From an uncultured Clostridia bacterium (GTDB lineage: Bacteria; Bacillota_A; Clostridia; Christensenellales; Aristaeellaceae): a stretch of 12,909 nt of DNA. Numbering within the stretch: position 1 is the first letter of the stretch; each line of letters opens with the position of its first letter. Made by a program: the position numbers and the translations under genes. This document shows, piece by piece, positions 1 through 8,938 of this stretch. Under the pieces are notes generated by a model, which was not told the DNA's origin, ran no database searches, and was given only the letters and a program-made list of their open reading frames with translations. The stretch spans positions 1 through 12,909 of the forward strand of contig CAMJTZ010000043.1 of the NCBI GenBank assembly GCA_946408865.1, read 5' to 3'.

Positions 1-1341
1 TGAGGACGTATAGAAATCGTCGGCAGGATTCGGTCCTTTCGCGCCGTAGAAGGCGTTGGAGCCGGCGGTGTACAGCCGGGAAGGATCCGCTTCCCGCAGA
101 TCCTGCAGCAATCGTTCCGTAAAAGAACGGCCCTCATCGCCGAAATTCAGTTCGTTCCCGAAGCTGAGCATTACGAAGGACGGATGATTTGCCAGGTGGC
201 GGAGGATCTGCTTTGCCTCCGTTTCGTAATATCTGCGGGCTTCCGGGGTTCCGAAAGCGTTTTCCGGATCCCAGTGGGACAATTCCGGCTGCATCAGCAT
301 ACCAAGCCTGTCCGCTGCGATGAAGGCTGCTTCCGGAGGACAATGGCTGTGGAAGCGGACACAGTTCACCCCGTAGGAACGGTATTTTTTCAGGATTTTA
401 GTCCATGCAGCGGGATCCGTCGGAATATATCCGGTTTCAGGAAAGACGGCGCAGTTTGTTTCTCCCCGGAGAAAGATTTTCCGTCCGTTCAGTTCCAGGC
501 GGCCGTCACGCGCGCAGAAGGTCCGTACGCCGAAAGAAACGGTCCGGCTTTCCAGGCCTTCGGCACGGACCGTCAGGGGATAGAGGACGCCTTCCTCCAG
601 ATTCCAGTGCTTCAGGTCCGGACGGAGCTCTGCGCTGCAGCGGATTTCGAACGCTCCGGTTTTTCCGGGAAGGGCTGCTTCATATTCGTGCTGCAGGGCG
701 GGGGAAGAAATATGCAGCAGGCCTCCGCGAACCGATGAAAAGTTCAGGTCTGCCCGAATCTCCACCCGTCCGTTCACCGGATAAACCCGGATGCCGGAGA
801 TGAAGTCCTTTTTTTCGATCCGAAGGCGGACAAACCCGAGAACGCCGTTCCAGTTTGTCTGCGTCTCGTCGGAGGCGGCGGAAGCATATACAATGGCGTC
901 CCGAGGCCATCCGGGATAGCTGTTGTCCGAAATAAGAACGAACCGATCCTGCCCGTTTACCAGGCCTGTGACGTCAAAAACGCAGGGTGCGGAGAGGGTA
1001 ACGGGGGAGACAGCCGGGGCTTCTTGATCATTCACGGTCAGCCGAAGGTGCCGGGTTCTTTCGCATTCAAGGAAGATCCGGCTGTCCGGAGGCGGATTCC
1101 AGCGCAGGCTGCGGCCGAACTGCGCAGGACCTTCATAAACCTTTTTCCGCGTCAGACGCGTGACAATGGGTTCATCTTCCTTCCAGAAGCCGAGCCGCTT
1201 CAGATCTTCCGCTTTCCATTGACACGACGGATCATCCGGAAAGCCGGCGGAAGCTTCATCCAGTGTGCCGGGAAGCCGCAGTTTTCCGGATTGCCCCGGA
1301 AGGGAATATTCCCATATACCAGAGAGATCAATCGTATTCAT
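1..1341 (-). CDS. Glycoside hydrolase family 2 protein, N-terminal part (cut by window edge)
   Basis: Translating the minus strand from ATG at 1341-1339 gives 447 uninterrupted codons to the window edge. The start follows a GAGGT ribosome binding site about 9 bases upstream. Layout matches GH2 enzymes (beta-galactosidase/beta-glucuronidase type): an N-terminal jelly-roll sugar-binding region (about residues 1-165, beginning IDLSGIWEYSLPG), an Ig-like sandwich (about 170-275), then the TIM barrel from NGRKIFLRGETN near residue 285. Family hallmarks are VRFHSHCPPEA at 328-338 and SFGNEL at 393-398, where Glu397 should be the acid/base catalyst. The nucleophile Glu lies beyond the left edge. No signal peptide is visible, so the enzyme is probably cytoplasmic and acts on imported oligosaccharides or glycosides. 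The substrate cannot be told from this part. It is divergent from the trp operon and functionally unrelated to it. Confidence 0.9.
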   Translation of the reverse strand, partial: MNTIDLSGIWEYSLPGQSGKLRLPGTLDEASAGFPDDPSCQWKAEDLKRLGFWKEDEPIVTRLTRKKVYEGPAQFGRSLRWNPPPDSRIFLECERTRHLRLTVNDQEAPAVSPVTLSAPCVFDVTGLVNGQDRFVLISDNSYPGWPRDAIVYASAASDETQTNWNGVLGFVRLRIEKKDFISGIRVYPVNGRVEIRADLNFSSVRGGLLHISSPALQHEYEAALPGKTGAFEIRCSAELRPDLKHWNLEEGVLYPLTVRAEGLESRTVSFGVRTFCARDGRLELNGRKIFLRGETNCAVFPETGYIPTDPAAWTKILKKYRSYGVNCVRFHSHCPPEAAFIAADRLGMLMQPELSHWDPENAFGTPEARRYYETEAKQILRHLANHPSFVMLSFGNELNFGDEGRSFTERLLQDLREADPSRLYTAGSNAFYGAKGPNPADDFYTSS

Positions 1342-1368
1342 GTTTTTTACCTCAGCCGGATCGTTGCC

Positions 1369-1387
1369 TCCCGGGTTTCTCCCGGGA
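1369..1387 (-). repeat. 7-bp perfect inverted repeat in the GH2 leader
   Basis: TCCCGGG (1369-1375) and CCCGGGA (1381-1387) are separated by five bases. They could form a hairpin in the leader transcript, or be a dyad operator downstream of the predicted start site. There is no U-run on the minus-strand side, so it is not an intrinsic terminator. Its role is unknown. Confidence 0.35.
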
Positions 1388-1438
1388 AGGATGAACAGAT
1401 CGGAAGACCGGTCAGCCGGACCGGCCTGATCCTGCAGA

Positions 1439-1467
1439 ATTATATCATGCGGCGGTCAGCGGAACAA
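1439..1467 (-). promoter_or_regulatory. Promoter for the GH2 gene
   Basis: Read on the minus strand, TTGTTC (1467-1462) is followed after exactly 17 bases by TATAAT (1444-1439). The -10 is preceded by TGA, giving the extended form TGATATAAT. Transcription would start near 1432, leaving a leader of roughly 90 bases before the ATG at 1341. A perfect -10 with optimal spacing makes this a good sigma-A-type candidate, though it has not been tested. Confidence 0.6.
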
Positions 1468-1539
1468 GACGCGGACTTTCCGGGGGAAATTCTGTGCATC
1501 GGTGAATTGTTTTTCTGATGTATCCGAAGAAAGATCCAC

Positions 1540-1568
1540 TTGACACCTGCGAACGGTGTTGTTAAAAT
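1540..1568 (+). promoter_or_regulatory. Promoter of the trp operon
   Basis: TTGACA (1540-1545) and TAAAAT (1563-1568) are separated by exactly 17 bases, close to the sigma-A consensus. The expected start near 1575 lies just before the T-box leader, which is the expected arrangement. About 70 bases separate it from the divergent GH2 promoter. Confidence 0.8.
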
Positions 1569-1587
1569 TCTCTCAATTTCATAGGAA

Positions 1588-1815
1588 ACCGTTGAAGCGG
1601 AGATCAAAGCGGCCATGCCCTCACAGAGAGTCCGGAAAGGTGAAAGCCGGGCAGGAAACAAACCGCCAAATGGACCGCGGAGGGCGCAGTCAAAGGCTTC
1701 GGTCGAGTATTCTGCGACGTAAGGCATACGTCAGTTGCCGGGGATATGAGCGTATCCCGCAGAGCGCACGGGTAACCGTGAAACAGGGTGGCACCGCGAA
1801 GAAGATTCGTCCCTG
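1588..1815 (+). promoter_or_regulatory. T-box riboswitch, Trp (UGG) specifier, controlling the trp operon
   Basis: This leader RNA measures tRNA-Trp charging. Stem I can be drawn directly. A lower helix GCGG 1597-1600 pairs with CCGC 1675-1678, and an upper helix GCGG 1609-1612 pairs with CCGC 1663-1666. They enclose an internal loop whose 3' side ends in UGG (1671-1673) followed by A, the usual place for a specifier codon. The distal part has the CAGAGAG element (1624-1630) and the GGTGAAAGCCGG apical region (1639-1650). Hairpins in the stem II/III region lie around 1705-1780. The T-box signature AGGGTGGCACCGCG is at 1785-1798. Its UGGC bulge would pair with a tRNA ending GCCA, which matches the G discriminator expected for bacterial tRNA-Trp. 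CAGGG 1784-1788 can pair with CCCTG 1811-1815 as antiterminator, competing with the terminator that follows. Confidence 0.96.
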
Positions 1816-1843
1816 ACAGAGCAAAGATCTGTCGGGGTTTTTT
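1811..1843 (+). terminator. Intrinsic terminator of the T-box leader
   Basis: CCCTGACAGA (1811-1820) pairs with TCTGTCGGGG (1828-1837) with one G-U pair across a 7-base loop, followed by six T (1838-1843). Its 5' arm is the same stretch used by the antiterminator, so uncharged tRNA-Trp should switch the RNA from termination to read-through into trpE. Confidence 0.93.
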
Positions 1844-1907
1844 ATTGGCTGTGTATTTCATGCCCGGGTCATATCCGGGAAATCCGTTTGCCGGAGGAAG
1901 AAAGAAA

Positions 1908-3371
1908 ATGAAGATTACACCGAGCGCAGAGGAACTGACCCGATACAGGGAGGAAGGGTACAAGGTGGCACCGGTCAGCTGCGAGCTGCTGGCGGACATC
2001 TGCACGCCGATCCAGGTGGTTCGGAAACTGAAGAATGTATCTTCACACTGCTTTCTGCTGGAATCCGCGGAAGCGCAGGAAAACTGGGGACGCTACACGT
2101 TCCTGGGCTTTGATCCGAAACTGAGCATCACCTGTTCGGACGGGGAGATGCAGGTCGGGGAACTGAAACTGCAGACAGACGATCCGTCCGCGGTGCTCCG
2201 GCAGATCCTGGCGGAATACAGAAGCCCGCGGATCCCGGGACTGCCTCCTTTCACCGGCGGCCTGACCGGATATTTCTCCTATGATTACCTGAACTATTCC
2301 GAACCGTCCGTCAGGCGGGAAACGGAGGATACGGAGCATTTTCAGGATGTGGATCTGATGCTCTTTGACAAGGTCATCGCCTTTGACAATTTCCGTCAGA
2401 AGATGATCCTGATCGTCAATGTAAAGCTGGCGGAAGGAGAAGCCGGTTACCACAGGGCGGAGATGCAGCTGGCGGAACTGAAACAGCTCATTCTGGAAGG
2501 AGCGGAAGCCAAAGATGAGCCCGGCCGGCTGGCCGGCGAAGTTACGCCGCTGTTCAGCAAGGCGGAATACTGCGCCATGGTGGAGAAAGCCCGCTGCTAC
2601 ATCCGGGAGGGAGACATCTTTCAGATTGTTCTGTCCAACCGGCTCAGCGCACCGTATGAAGGCAGCCTGCTGAATATGTACCGGAGACTGCGGACGGTGA
2701 ATCCCTCCCCCTATATGTTCTACTTTTCCGGCACGGACGTGGAGGTTGCCGGGGCAAGCCCTGAAACGCTGGTGAAACTGGAAAACGGTATCCTGCATAC
2801 ATTCCCGCTCGCAGGGACGCGTCCCCGGGGGAAAACGCCGGAGAAGGACCGGGAGCTGGAGGAGGAACTTCTGAAGGACGAAAAGGAGCTGGCAGAGCAC
2901 AACATGCTTGTCGATCTTGGCCGGAACGACCTGGGACGAATCTCAGCGTTCGGCACCGTGCAGGTTGAAAAATTCCACGAGATTCTGCGGTTTTCCCATG
3001 TGATGCATATCGGCTCCACGGTGCGCGGGGAAATCCGGGAGGACAAGGATGCGCTGGACGCTGTGGAAGCGGTGCTTCCGGCAGGCACGCTGTCCGGAGC
3101 ACCGAAGATCCGGGCCTGTCAGCTGATCGGTGAGATGGAGAACAACAAGCGGGGCATCTACGGGGGAGCGATCGGCTATATCGACTTTTCGGGAAACATG
3201 GACACCTGTATCGCGATCCGGATTGCATGGAAGAAGAACGGAAAGGTGTTCATTCGTTCCGGAGCCGGTATCGTTTACGATTCCGTGCCGGAGAAGGAAT
3301 ATGAGGAATGCCTGAACAAGGCCCGTGCGGTGCTTCATTCACTGGAACAGGGCGGAGAGGAGATCGGATGA
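1908..3371 (+). CDS. trpE: Anthranilate synthase component I (TrpE)
   Basis: 487 residues, normal for the family. With the TrpG amidotransferase it converts chorismate and ammonia to anthranilate, the first committed step to tryptophan. The N-terminal region carries LLESAE followed by YTFLGF, the segment that forms the feedback tryptophan site in known TrpE proteins. The C-terminal chorismate-binding domain shows NPSPYMFY, GASPETLV, PLAGTRPRG, DEKELAEHNMLVDLGRNDLG, PAGTLSGAPKIRA and GAGIVYDSVPEKEYEE, all hallmark stretches with no missing key motif. ATG 1908 is chosen over an open extension back to 1788 because GGAGG (1893-1897) lies 10 bases upstream and the extension would overlap the T-box and terminator. 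The stop overlaps the trpG start (ATGA). Expression is controlled by the T-box and activity probably by tryptophan inhibition. Confidence 0.98.
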   Translation: MKITPSAEELTRYREEGYKVAPVSCELLADICTPIQVVRKLKNVSSHCFLLESAEAQENWGRYTFLGFDPKLSITCSDGEMQVGELKLQTDDPSAVLRQILAEYRSPRIPGLPPFTGGLTGYFSYDYLNYSEPSVRRETEDTEHFQDVDLMLFDKVIAFDNFRQKMILIVNVKLAEGEAGYHRAEMQLAELKQLILEGAEAKDEPGRLAGEVTPLFSKAEYCAMVEKARCYIREGDIFQIVLSNRLSAPYEGSLLNMYRRLRTVNPSPYMFYFSGTDVEVAGASPETLVKLENGILHTFPLAGTRPRGKTPEKDRELEEELLKDEKELAEHNMLVDLGRNDLGRISAFGTVQVEKFHEILRFSHVMHIGSTVRGEIREDKDALDAVEAVLPAGTLSGAPKIRACQLIGEMENNKRGIYGGAIGYIDFSGNMDTCIAIRIAWKKNGKVFIRSGAGIVYDSVPEKEYEECLNKARAVLHSLEQGGEEIG

Positions 3372-3964
3372 TGACGCTGCTGATTGACAATTATGACAGC
3401 TTCTCCTATAACCTGTATCAGCTGATTGGGGAACTGAATCCGGACATCTGCGTGATCCGGAATGACGAAATGACGGTGGATGAAATCCGGGCGCTGAAAC
3501 CCGGCCGGATCATCCTGTCGCCCGGCCCGGGACGGCCGGAAGACGCGGGTATCATCATTCAGGCAGCCAAGGAACTTGGGAAAGAGATTCCGCTGCTGGG
3601 AGTATGTCTGGGTCACCAGGCCATCTGCGCTGCGTTCGGTGCGACGGTGACCTACGCCAAATCCCTGATGCACGGAAAACAGTCTGAGGTGAAACAGGAA
3701 GGGGACTGTATCCTTTTTGAAGGGCTGCCGGAACGCTTTCCGGTAGCACGGTATCATTCCCTTGCAGCCGCGCCGGAAACAATGCCGGACTGCCTGCAGG
3801 TGACTGCCCGGACGACGGACGGCGAGGTGATGGCTGTGCAGCACAGGGAGTATCCGGTTTACGGCGTGCAGTTCCATCCGGAAAGTATTCTGACGCCGGA
3901 CGGGAAACAGATGCTGAGAAATTTCATGAAGCTGAATGACCGCACATCATCCGCAATCAGGTGA
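3368..3964 (+). CDS. trpG: Anthranilate synthase component II, glutamine amidotransferase (TrpG)
   Basis: 198 residues, a class I glutamine amidotransferase that hydrolyses glutamine and channels ammonia to TrpE. The start [13 protein letters not shown], the oxyanion region [11 protein letters not shown], the nucleophile Cys80 in GVCLGHQA, and the catalytic His170/Glu172 in QFHPES are all present. It is a stand-alone subunit, not fused to TrpD as in enterobacteria. The ATGATG at 3368 overlaps the trpE stop, so ATG 3368 or ATG 3371 may be used, a difference of one Met. GGAGAGGAGATCGG just before it supplies a ribosome binding site inside trpE. The HGK and YHSL motifs typical of the anthranilate and aminodeoxychorismate group are present. 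Position between trpE and trpD favours TrpG; it might also serve as PabA. Confidence 0.97.
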   Translation: MMTLLIDNYDSFSYNLYQLIGELNPDICVIRNDEMTVDEIRALKPGRIILSPGPGRPEDAGIIIQAAKELGKEIPLLGVCLGHQAICAAFGATVTYAKSLMHGKQSEVKQEGDCILFEGLPERFPVARYHSLAAAPETMPDCLQVTARTTDGEVMAVQHREYPVYGVQFHPESILTPDGKQMLRNFMKLNDRTSSAIR

Positions 3965-3978
3965 AGGAGGAAAAGAAA

Positions 3979-4995
3979 ATGATCAAGGAAGCTATCGTCA
4001 AAATCGTAAACAAGGAAGATCTGACTTATGAGGAAGCCTATACCGTGATGAATGAAATCATGAGCGGTGAAACATCGCCAACCCAGAACGCCGCGTTTCT
4101 GTCCGCTCTGAGCACCAAAAGCGCACGGGCGGAAACCACGGACGAAATTGCAGGCTGCGCCGCAGCCATGCGGGAAAAAGCGACATGCGTGGACGCGGGA
4201 GACGATCTGTTTGAGATCGTCGGCACCGGCGGGGATAACGCGCACAGCTTTAACATCTCCACCACATCTGCACTGGTTGCGGCGGCAGGCGGAATGCGGG
4301 TTGCCAAACACGGGAACCGGGCTGCTTCCAGCCAGAGCGGGACAGCGGACTGCCTGGAAGCGCTGGGTGTGAATATCGACCAGAGTCCGGAAAAGTGCAG
4401 AGAACTGCTGGACAAGGCCGGCATGTGTTTCTTCTTTGCCCAGAAGTATCATACATCCATGAAATATGTGGGTGCCATCCGGAAAGAACTGGGTTTCCGT
4501 ACCGTGTTCAACATTCTCGGACCGCTGACGAATCCCGGTCATCCGGCAATGCAGCTCCTGGGCGTGTATGACGAATACCTGGTGCAGCCGCTGGCGCAGG
4601 TGCTGATGAATCTGGGCGTTAAGAAAGGCATGGTGGTCTATGGACAGGACAAGCTGGATGAAATCTCCCTGAGCGCACCGACCACCGTGTGCGAGTTCCG
4701 GGACGGCTGGATGAAAAACTATGTGATTACGCCGGAGAAGTTCGGCCTGAAGCGCTGTGAGAAAACAGACCTGGCGGGCGGAACACCTGCGGAGAACGCC
4801 GGGATCACCCGGGCGATTCTCGCGGGAGAAAAGGGCCCCCGGAGGGATGCTGTGCTGATGAACGCCGGCGCGGCTCTGTATATCGGCGGAAAAGCGGCGA
4901 ACATGGCAGACGGCATTCAGCTGGCGGCAGAGCTGATTGATAGCGGCAAGGCGGCGCAAACGCTGGAAAAGCTGATCAGCGTTTCCAATTCATGA
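3979..4995 (+). CDS. trpD: Anthranilate phosphoribosyltransferase (TrpD)
   Basis: 338 residues, typical length. It transfers phosphoribose from PRPP to anthranilate. The PRPP/Mg motif GTGGD is at residues 82-86, followed by NISTTSAL, and KHGNR is at 110-114. The anthranilate-side segments [14 protein letters not shown] and [10 protein letters not shown] are intact. ATG 3979 is preferred because AAGGAGG (3964-3970) sits 8 bases upstream; an in-frame GTG at 3961 would only add six residues and would overlap that site. The gap after the trpG stop is 14 bases. The last codons overlap the ATGA that may start trpC. Cytoplasmic and part of the T-box-controlled operon. Confidence 0.98.
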   Translation: MIKEAIVKIVNKEDLTYEEAYTVMNEIMSGETSPTQNAAFLSALSTKSARAETTDEIAGCAAAMREKATCVDAGDDLFEIVGTGGDNAHSFNISTTSALVAAAGGMRVAKHGNRAASSQSGTADCLEALGVNIDQSPEKCRELLDKAGMCFFFAQKYHTSMKYVGAIRKELGFRTVFNILGPLTNPGHPAMQLLGVYDEYLVQPLAQVLMNLGVKKGMVVYGQDKLDEISLSAPTTVCEFRDGWMKNYVITPEKFGLKRCEKTDLAGGTPAENAGITRAILAGEKGPRRDAVLMNAGAALYIGGKAANMADGIQLAAELIDSGKAAQTLEKLISVSNS

Positions 4996-5858
4996 CGCCG
5001 GATGCAGAAACAACAGGGAATGGAATGCGGTGGAATATGAATATACTTGAAAAACTGGCGGATCTTTCCCGGCAGCGGGTTCTGGACGACCGGGCGAAAG
5101 TGCCGGAAGCGGAGATACAGGCGCTGGTGAAAGCGCTTGGCAAAGGAAACGGCGACCGTTTTCTTGCAGCCCTGAAAAAGCCGGGGATCTCCTTTATCTG
5201 TGAGATCAAGAAAGCGTCGCCTTCCAGGGGACTGATCTCCCCGGACTTTCCTTACCTGCGCATCGCTGAAGCGTATGAACAGGCCGGGGCGGACTGCATT
5301 TCCTGCCTGACGGAGCCGGAATACTTCCTGGGATCGGATCAGATTTTCCGGGAGGTCCGGGAGAAGGTACACCTGCCGATGCTGCGCAAGGACTTCACGG
5401 TCAGCATGTACCAGCTGGATCAGGCGCGGGTGATGGGCGCGGACGCGGCTCTGCTGATTGTGTCCCTGATGGATCGGCAAACGCTGGAAAAATATCTGGA
5501 ACACTGCGAGTCGCTTGGAATTGCTGCGCTCACAGAGACGCATGACGAAGAGGAAATCCGCACGGCAGTTGCAGCCGGCGCGAAGATTATCGGGGTGAAC
5601 AACCGGAACCTGAAGGATTTCACTGTGGATTTTGATAACGCGGCGCGGCTCCGGGACCGGATTCCGGCAGACTGCATCTATGTGGCGGAAAGCGGCGTGA
5701 AAACCGCGGAGGATGTGCAGCTGCTGAAGAAGATCGGCGCGGATGCCGCCCTGATCGGCGAGACACTGATGCGGGCGGAGGATCCTGCGGTGAAACTGCG
5801 GGAACTGAAGCAGGAGAAGGAAAGGACAGGGGATGGAAAAGCAAAGGACGCAGATTAA
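4992..5858 (+). CDS. trpC: Indole-3-glycerol phosphate synthase (TrpC)
   Basis: Closes the indole ring of CdRP to give indole-3-glycerol phosphate, on a TIM barrel. Numbered from 4992, the motifs are [11 protein letters not shown] (70-80, with the catalytic Glu and Lys), LRKDF, GVNNRNL, VAESGV and [13 protein letters not shown]. The start is uncertain. ATG 4992 overlaps the trpD stop as ATGA but has no visible Shine-Dalgarno, so it would depend on coupling. In-frame ATGs at 5025 and 5037 give proteins of 277 and 273 residues, and the last ([14 protein letters not shown]) begins where family members usually begin. The tail of about 16 charged residues ([16 protein letters not shown]) exists because the gene runs 26 bases into trpF. 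It is not fused to TrpF as in enterobacteria. Confidence 0.96.
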   Translation: MTPDAETTGNGMRWNMNILEKLADLSRQRVLDDRAKVPEAEIQALVKALGKGNGDRFLAALKKPGISFICEIKKASPSRGLISPDFPYLRIAEAYEQAGADCISCLTEPEYFLGSDQIFREVREKVHLPMLRKDFTVSMYQLDQARVMGADAALLIVSLMDRQTLEKYLEHCESLGIAALTETHDEEEIRTAVAAGAKIIGVNNRNLKDFTVDFDNAARLRDRIPADCIYVAESGVKTAEDVQLLKKIGADAALIGETLMRAEDPAVKLRELKQEKERTGDGKAKDAD

Positions 5859-6449
5859 GATGTGCGGTTTGCGGCGGCCGGAGGATATCCGGGCTGTCAA
5901 CGGACTGAAACCGGAATACATCGGCTTTGTGTTTTTTCCGGGAAGCAGAAGATATATCACGCCGGAGACGGCAAACGCTCTGAAAGAGATGCTTGATCCG
6001 GGGATTGAAGCTGTAGGTGTGTTTGTGGATGAGAATCCGGAAACTGTGGCGGAGCTGCTTGCGGACCGCACGATCGATATGGCCCAGCTGCACGGTCACG
6101 AGGACGAACAGTATCTGGCACGCCTGCGGAAACTGACGGACAGGCCGCTGATCCGGGCTTTCCGGATTCGGTCGGCGGAGGATGCGATGCGGGCGCAGGC
6201 CTCTTCCGCAGACCGGATCCTGCTGGACGCAGGCGCCGGAGACGGAAAAACTTTTGACTGGAGCTGGCTTCGGACGGTGAAACGGCCCTACTTCCTGGCC
6301 GGAGGGCTGAACCCGGAGAACGCCGCCAGAGCGGTGCTGGAACTGAAACCCTATGCGGTGGACGTATCCTCCGGGATTGAAACGGATGGATTCAAGGATA
6401 TTCAGAAAATGCGCGCCTTTATTCGGGCGGTAAGAACGGAGGATGAAAA

Positions 6450-6453
<4 letters not shown>
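5833..6453 (+). CDS. trpF: Phosphoribosylanthranilate isomerase (TrpF)
   Basis: 206 residues, normal size. It carries out the Amadori rearrangement of phosphoribosylanthranilate to CdRP, so it acts before TrpC although encoded after it. The catalytic Cys is at residue 11 (IKMCGL) and the catalytic Asp at 132 ([14 protein letters not shown]). [38 protein letters not shown] and VDVSSGIE are all in place. The usual GGTG of the Asp loop reads GAGDG here, a mild variant. ATG 5833 follows AAGGACAGGGG closely and overlaps trpC by 26 bases. A later ATG at 5860 would remove the strand leading to the catalytic Cys, so it is unlikely. The stop overlaps trpB as ATGA. Confidence 0.97.
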
Positions 6454-7632
<1,179 letters not shown>

Positions 7633-7640
<8 letters not shown>

Positions 7641-8403
7641 GATTGCTGCTGCTTTTGACCACGGTAAAGCCTTTATTGCCTTTATCACCTGCGGGGATCC
7701 GGACCTGGAAACCACGGCAAAGGCTGTAAAAGCAGCCGTTTCGAACGGCGCGGACCTGATCGAACTGGGCATTCCGTTTTCCGACCCGACGGCGGAGGGG
7801 CCTGTAATCCAGGAGGCTAACCTGCGCGCGCTGACCGGAGGAGTGACCACAGACAGGATATTTGCTTTTGTCCGGGAACTGCGAAAGGATGTCAGCGTGC
7901 CGCTGGTTTTCATGACTTATGCGAACGTTGTTTTTTCCTACGGGGCGGAGAAATTTATCTCCACCTGCAGGAAAAACGGTATTGACGGACTGATTCTGCC
8001 GGATCTGCCCTTTGAGGAAAAGGAAGAATTCCTGCCAGTCTGCCGGCAGTACGGCGTGGATCTGATTTCCCTGATCGCGCCAACCTCCGAAAACCGGGTG
8101 GCGATGATCGCACGGGAAGCGGAGGGTTTCATCTACCTGGTATCAAGTCTCGGCGTGACCGGTACGCGGAGCGAGATTACAACGGATCTGCAACCGATTA
8201 TCCGGACCATCCGGGAAAACGCAAAGGTACCCGTGGCCATCGGGTTCGGCATCTCCCGGCCGGAGCAGGCAAATGCAATGGCCGGGCTGTCCGACGGCGC
8301 TATTGTCGGTTCCGCCATCGAGAAAATCCTTGCGCAGTACGGGAAGGATGCACCTGAACATATCGGGCGCTATGTCCGGGAAATGAAAGATGCACTTGAA
8401 TAA
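7633..8403 (+). CDS. trpA: Tryptophan synthase alpha subunit (TrpA), Glu at the usual catalytic Asp position
   Basis: 256 residues. It cleaves indole-3-glycerol phosphate to indole and glyceraldehyde-3-phosphate and passes indole through the tunnel to Trp[50 protein letters not shown] and GSAIEKI are recognised. Glu44 aligns with the catalytic Glu49 of the E. coli protein. The residue aligned with catalytic Asp60 is Glu55 (GAG at 7795-7797) instead of Asp, and the residue two before it is Thr53. The tyrosine corresponding to Tyr175 is present in FIYLVSS. ATG 7633 follows GGGGAGGATATCC and overlaps trpB; a TTG nine codons earlier is in frame but unlikely. It is the last biosynthetic gene of the operon. 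Confidence 0.97.
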
Positions 8404-8459
8404 ATCCCGGACCATTCAGCATGAAAACCTGTTGATTACATTTCAGAGGAGAAGGCACA

Positions 8460-8876
8460 ATGATTCGTCAGCTATCTATTTTCGCAGAAAACAAGAAGGG
8501 CGCCATGAACCGGATTACACAGATCCTGTTTGACGCCGGAATTAATATGAATACGCTGATTACCAACGACAGCGCGGAGTTCGGCATTATCCGCATGCTG
8601 GTTTCGGACACGGACGCAGCTTCAAAAGCCCTGATCGCTGCCGGTTATATGTGCCACAGCGATTATGTGGCCGCGGCGGAGATCGGGGATGAGTGCGGCA
8701 GCCTGAATGGTCTGCTGAGTGTCATCAGCGACGGGAATATCAACATGGATTATATTTATGTGACGTACAATACGCTCAGCCGGCTGCCGGTCGCAATCCT
8801 GAAGACGACCGACCTGATGGAGGTGGAGGAATTCCTTCAGGCCAGGGGCTACAAGACACTGGAACGGATCGACTGA
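8460..8876 (+). CDS. Tandem ACT-domain protein at the end of the trp operon
   Basis: 138 residues made of two ACT-type ligand-binding domains and nothing else. Domain 1 is about residues 1-70 (QLSIFAENKKGAMNRITQIL, then AGINMNTL); domain 2 is about 71-138 (CGSLNGLLSVISDGNINMDY). ACT domains usually bind amino acids at domain interfaces. Stand-alone tandem ACT proteins of this size are common in anaerobes, often near amino-acid or aryl-acid genes, and most have no assigned function. AGGAGAAGG lies just before the ATG. It starts 56 bases after trpA with no terminator between and the operon terminator after it, so it is probably co-transcribed with trp under the T-box. A tryptophan- or aromatic-sensing role is inference; there is no DNA-binding or catalytic domain. 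Confidence 0.88.
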   Translation: MIRQLSIFAENKKGAMNRITQILFDAGINMNTLITNDSAEFGIIRMLVSDTDAASKALIAAGYMCHSDYVAAAEIGDECGSLNGLLSVISDGNINMDYIYVTYNTLSRLPVAILKTTDLMEVEEFLQARGYKTLERID

Positions 8877-8886
8877 AAAATACGTA

Positions 8887-8929
8887 AAAAACACCCTTCC
8901 GAACAAATGAATTACGGAAGGGTGTTTTT
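8887..8929. terminator. Bidirectional intrinsic terminator between trp operon and DAHP synthase
   Basis: A 15-bp perfect inverted repeat: AAAAACACCCTTCCG (8887-8901) and its complement (8915-8929) around a 13-base loop. GC-rich core pairs are flanked by A-run and T-run on opposite sides, so each strand reads hairpin plus U-tract. It sits 10 bases after the ACT gene stop and 9 bases beyond the end of the convergent DAHP synthase gene, and should end both transcripts. Confidence 0.95.
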
Positions 8930-8938
8930 CTGAGCACG

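Noticed and set aside
184..1518. Plus-strand open frames opposite the GH2 gene
   Set aside because: The minus strand encodes a continuous GH2 protein with the family motifs; the plus-strand frames have none.
1863..1879. CCCGG/CCGGG inverted repeat before trpE
   Set aside because: Only 5 bp, after the terminator, and built of a word that is common throughout this DNA; no reason to give it a role.
1575..1907. Trp leader peptide attenuator or TRAP (GAG/UAG repeat) site
   Set aside because: No short frame with clustered Trp codons and no run of spaced GAG/TAG triplets; the T-box explains the leader fully.
1788..1907. Upstream in-frame start for trpE adding 40 residues
   Set aside because: The extension would be translated from the T-box core and terminator hairpin, and ATG 1908 has its own strong ribosome binding site.
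3859..4959. Open frame of 366 codons on the minus strand opposite trpD
   Set aside because: Antisense shadow of trpD with no family motifs; the plus strand carries full TrpD motifs over the same stretch.
4917..6071. Open frame of 384 codons on the minus strand opposite trpC and trpF
   Set aside because: Antisense shadow covering two intact genes; no recognisable domain.
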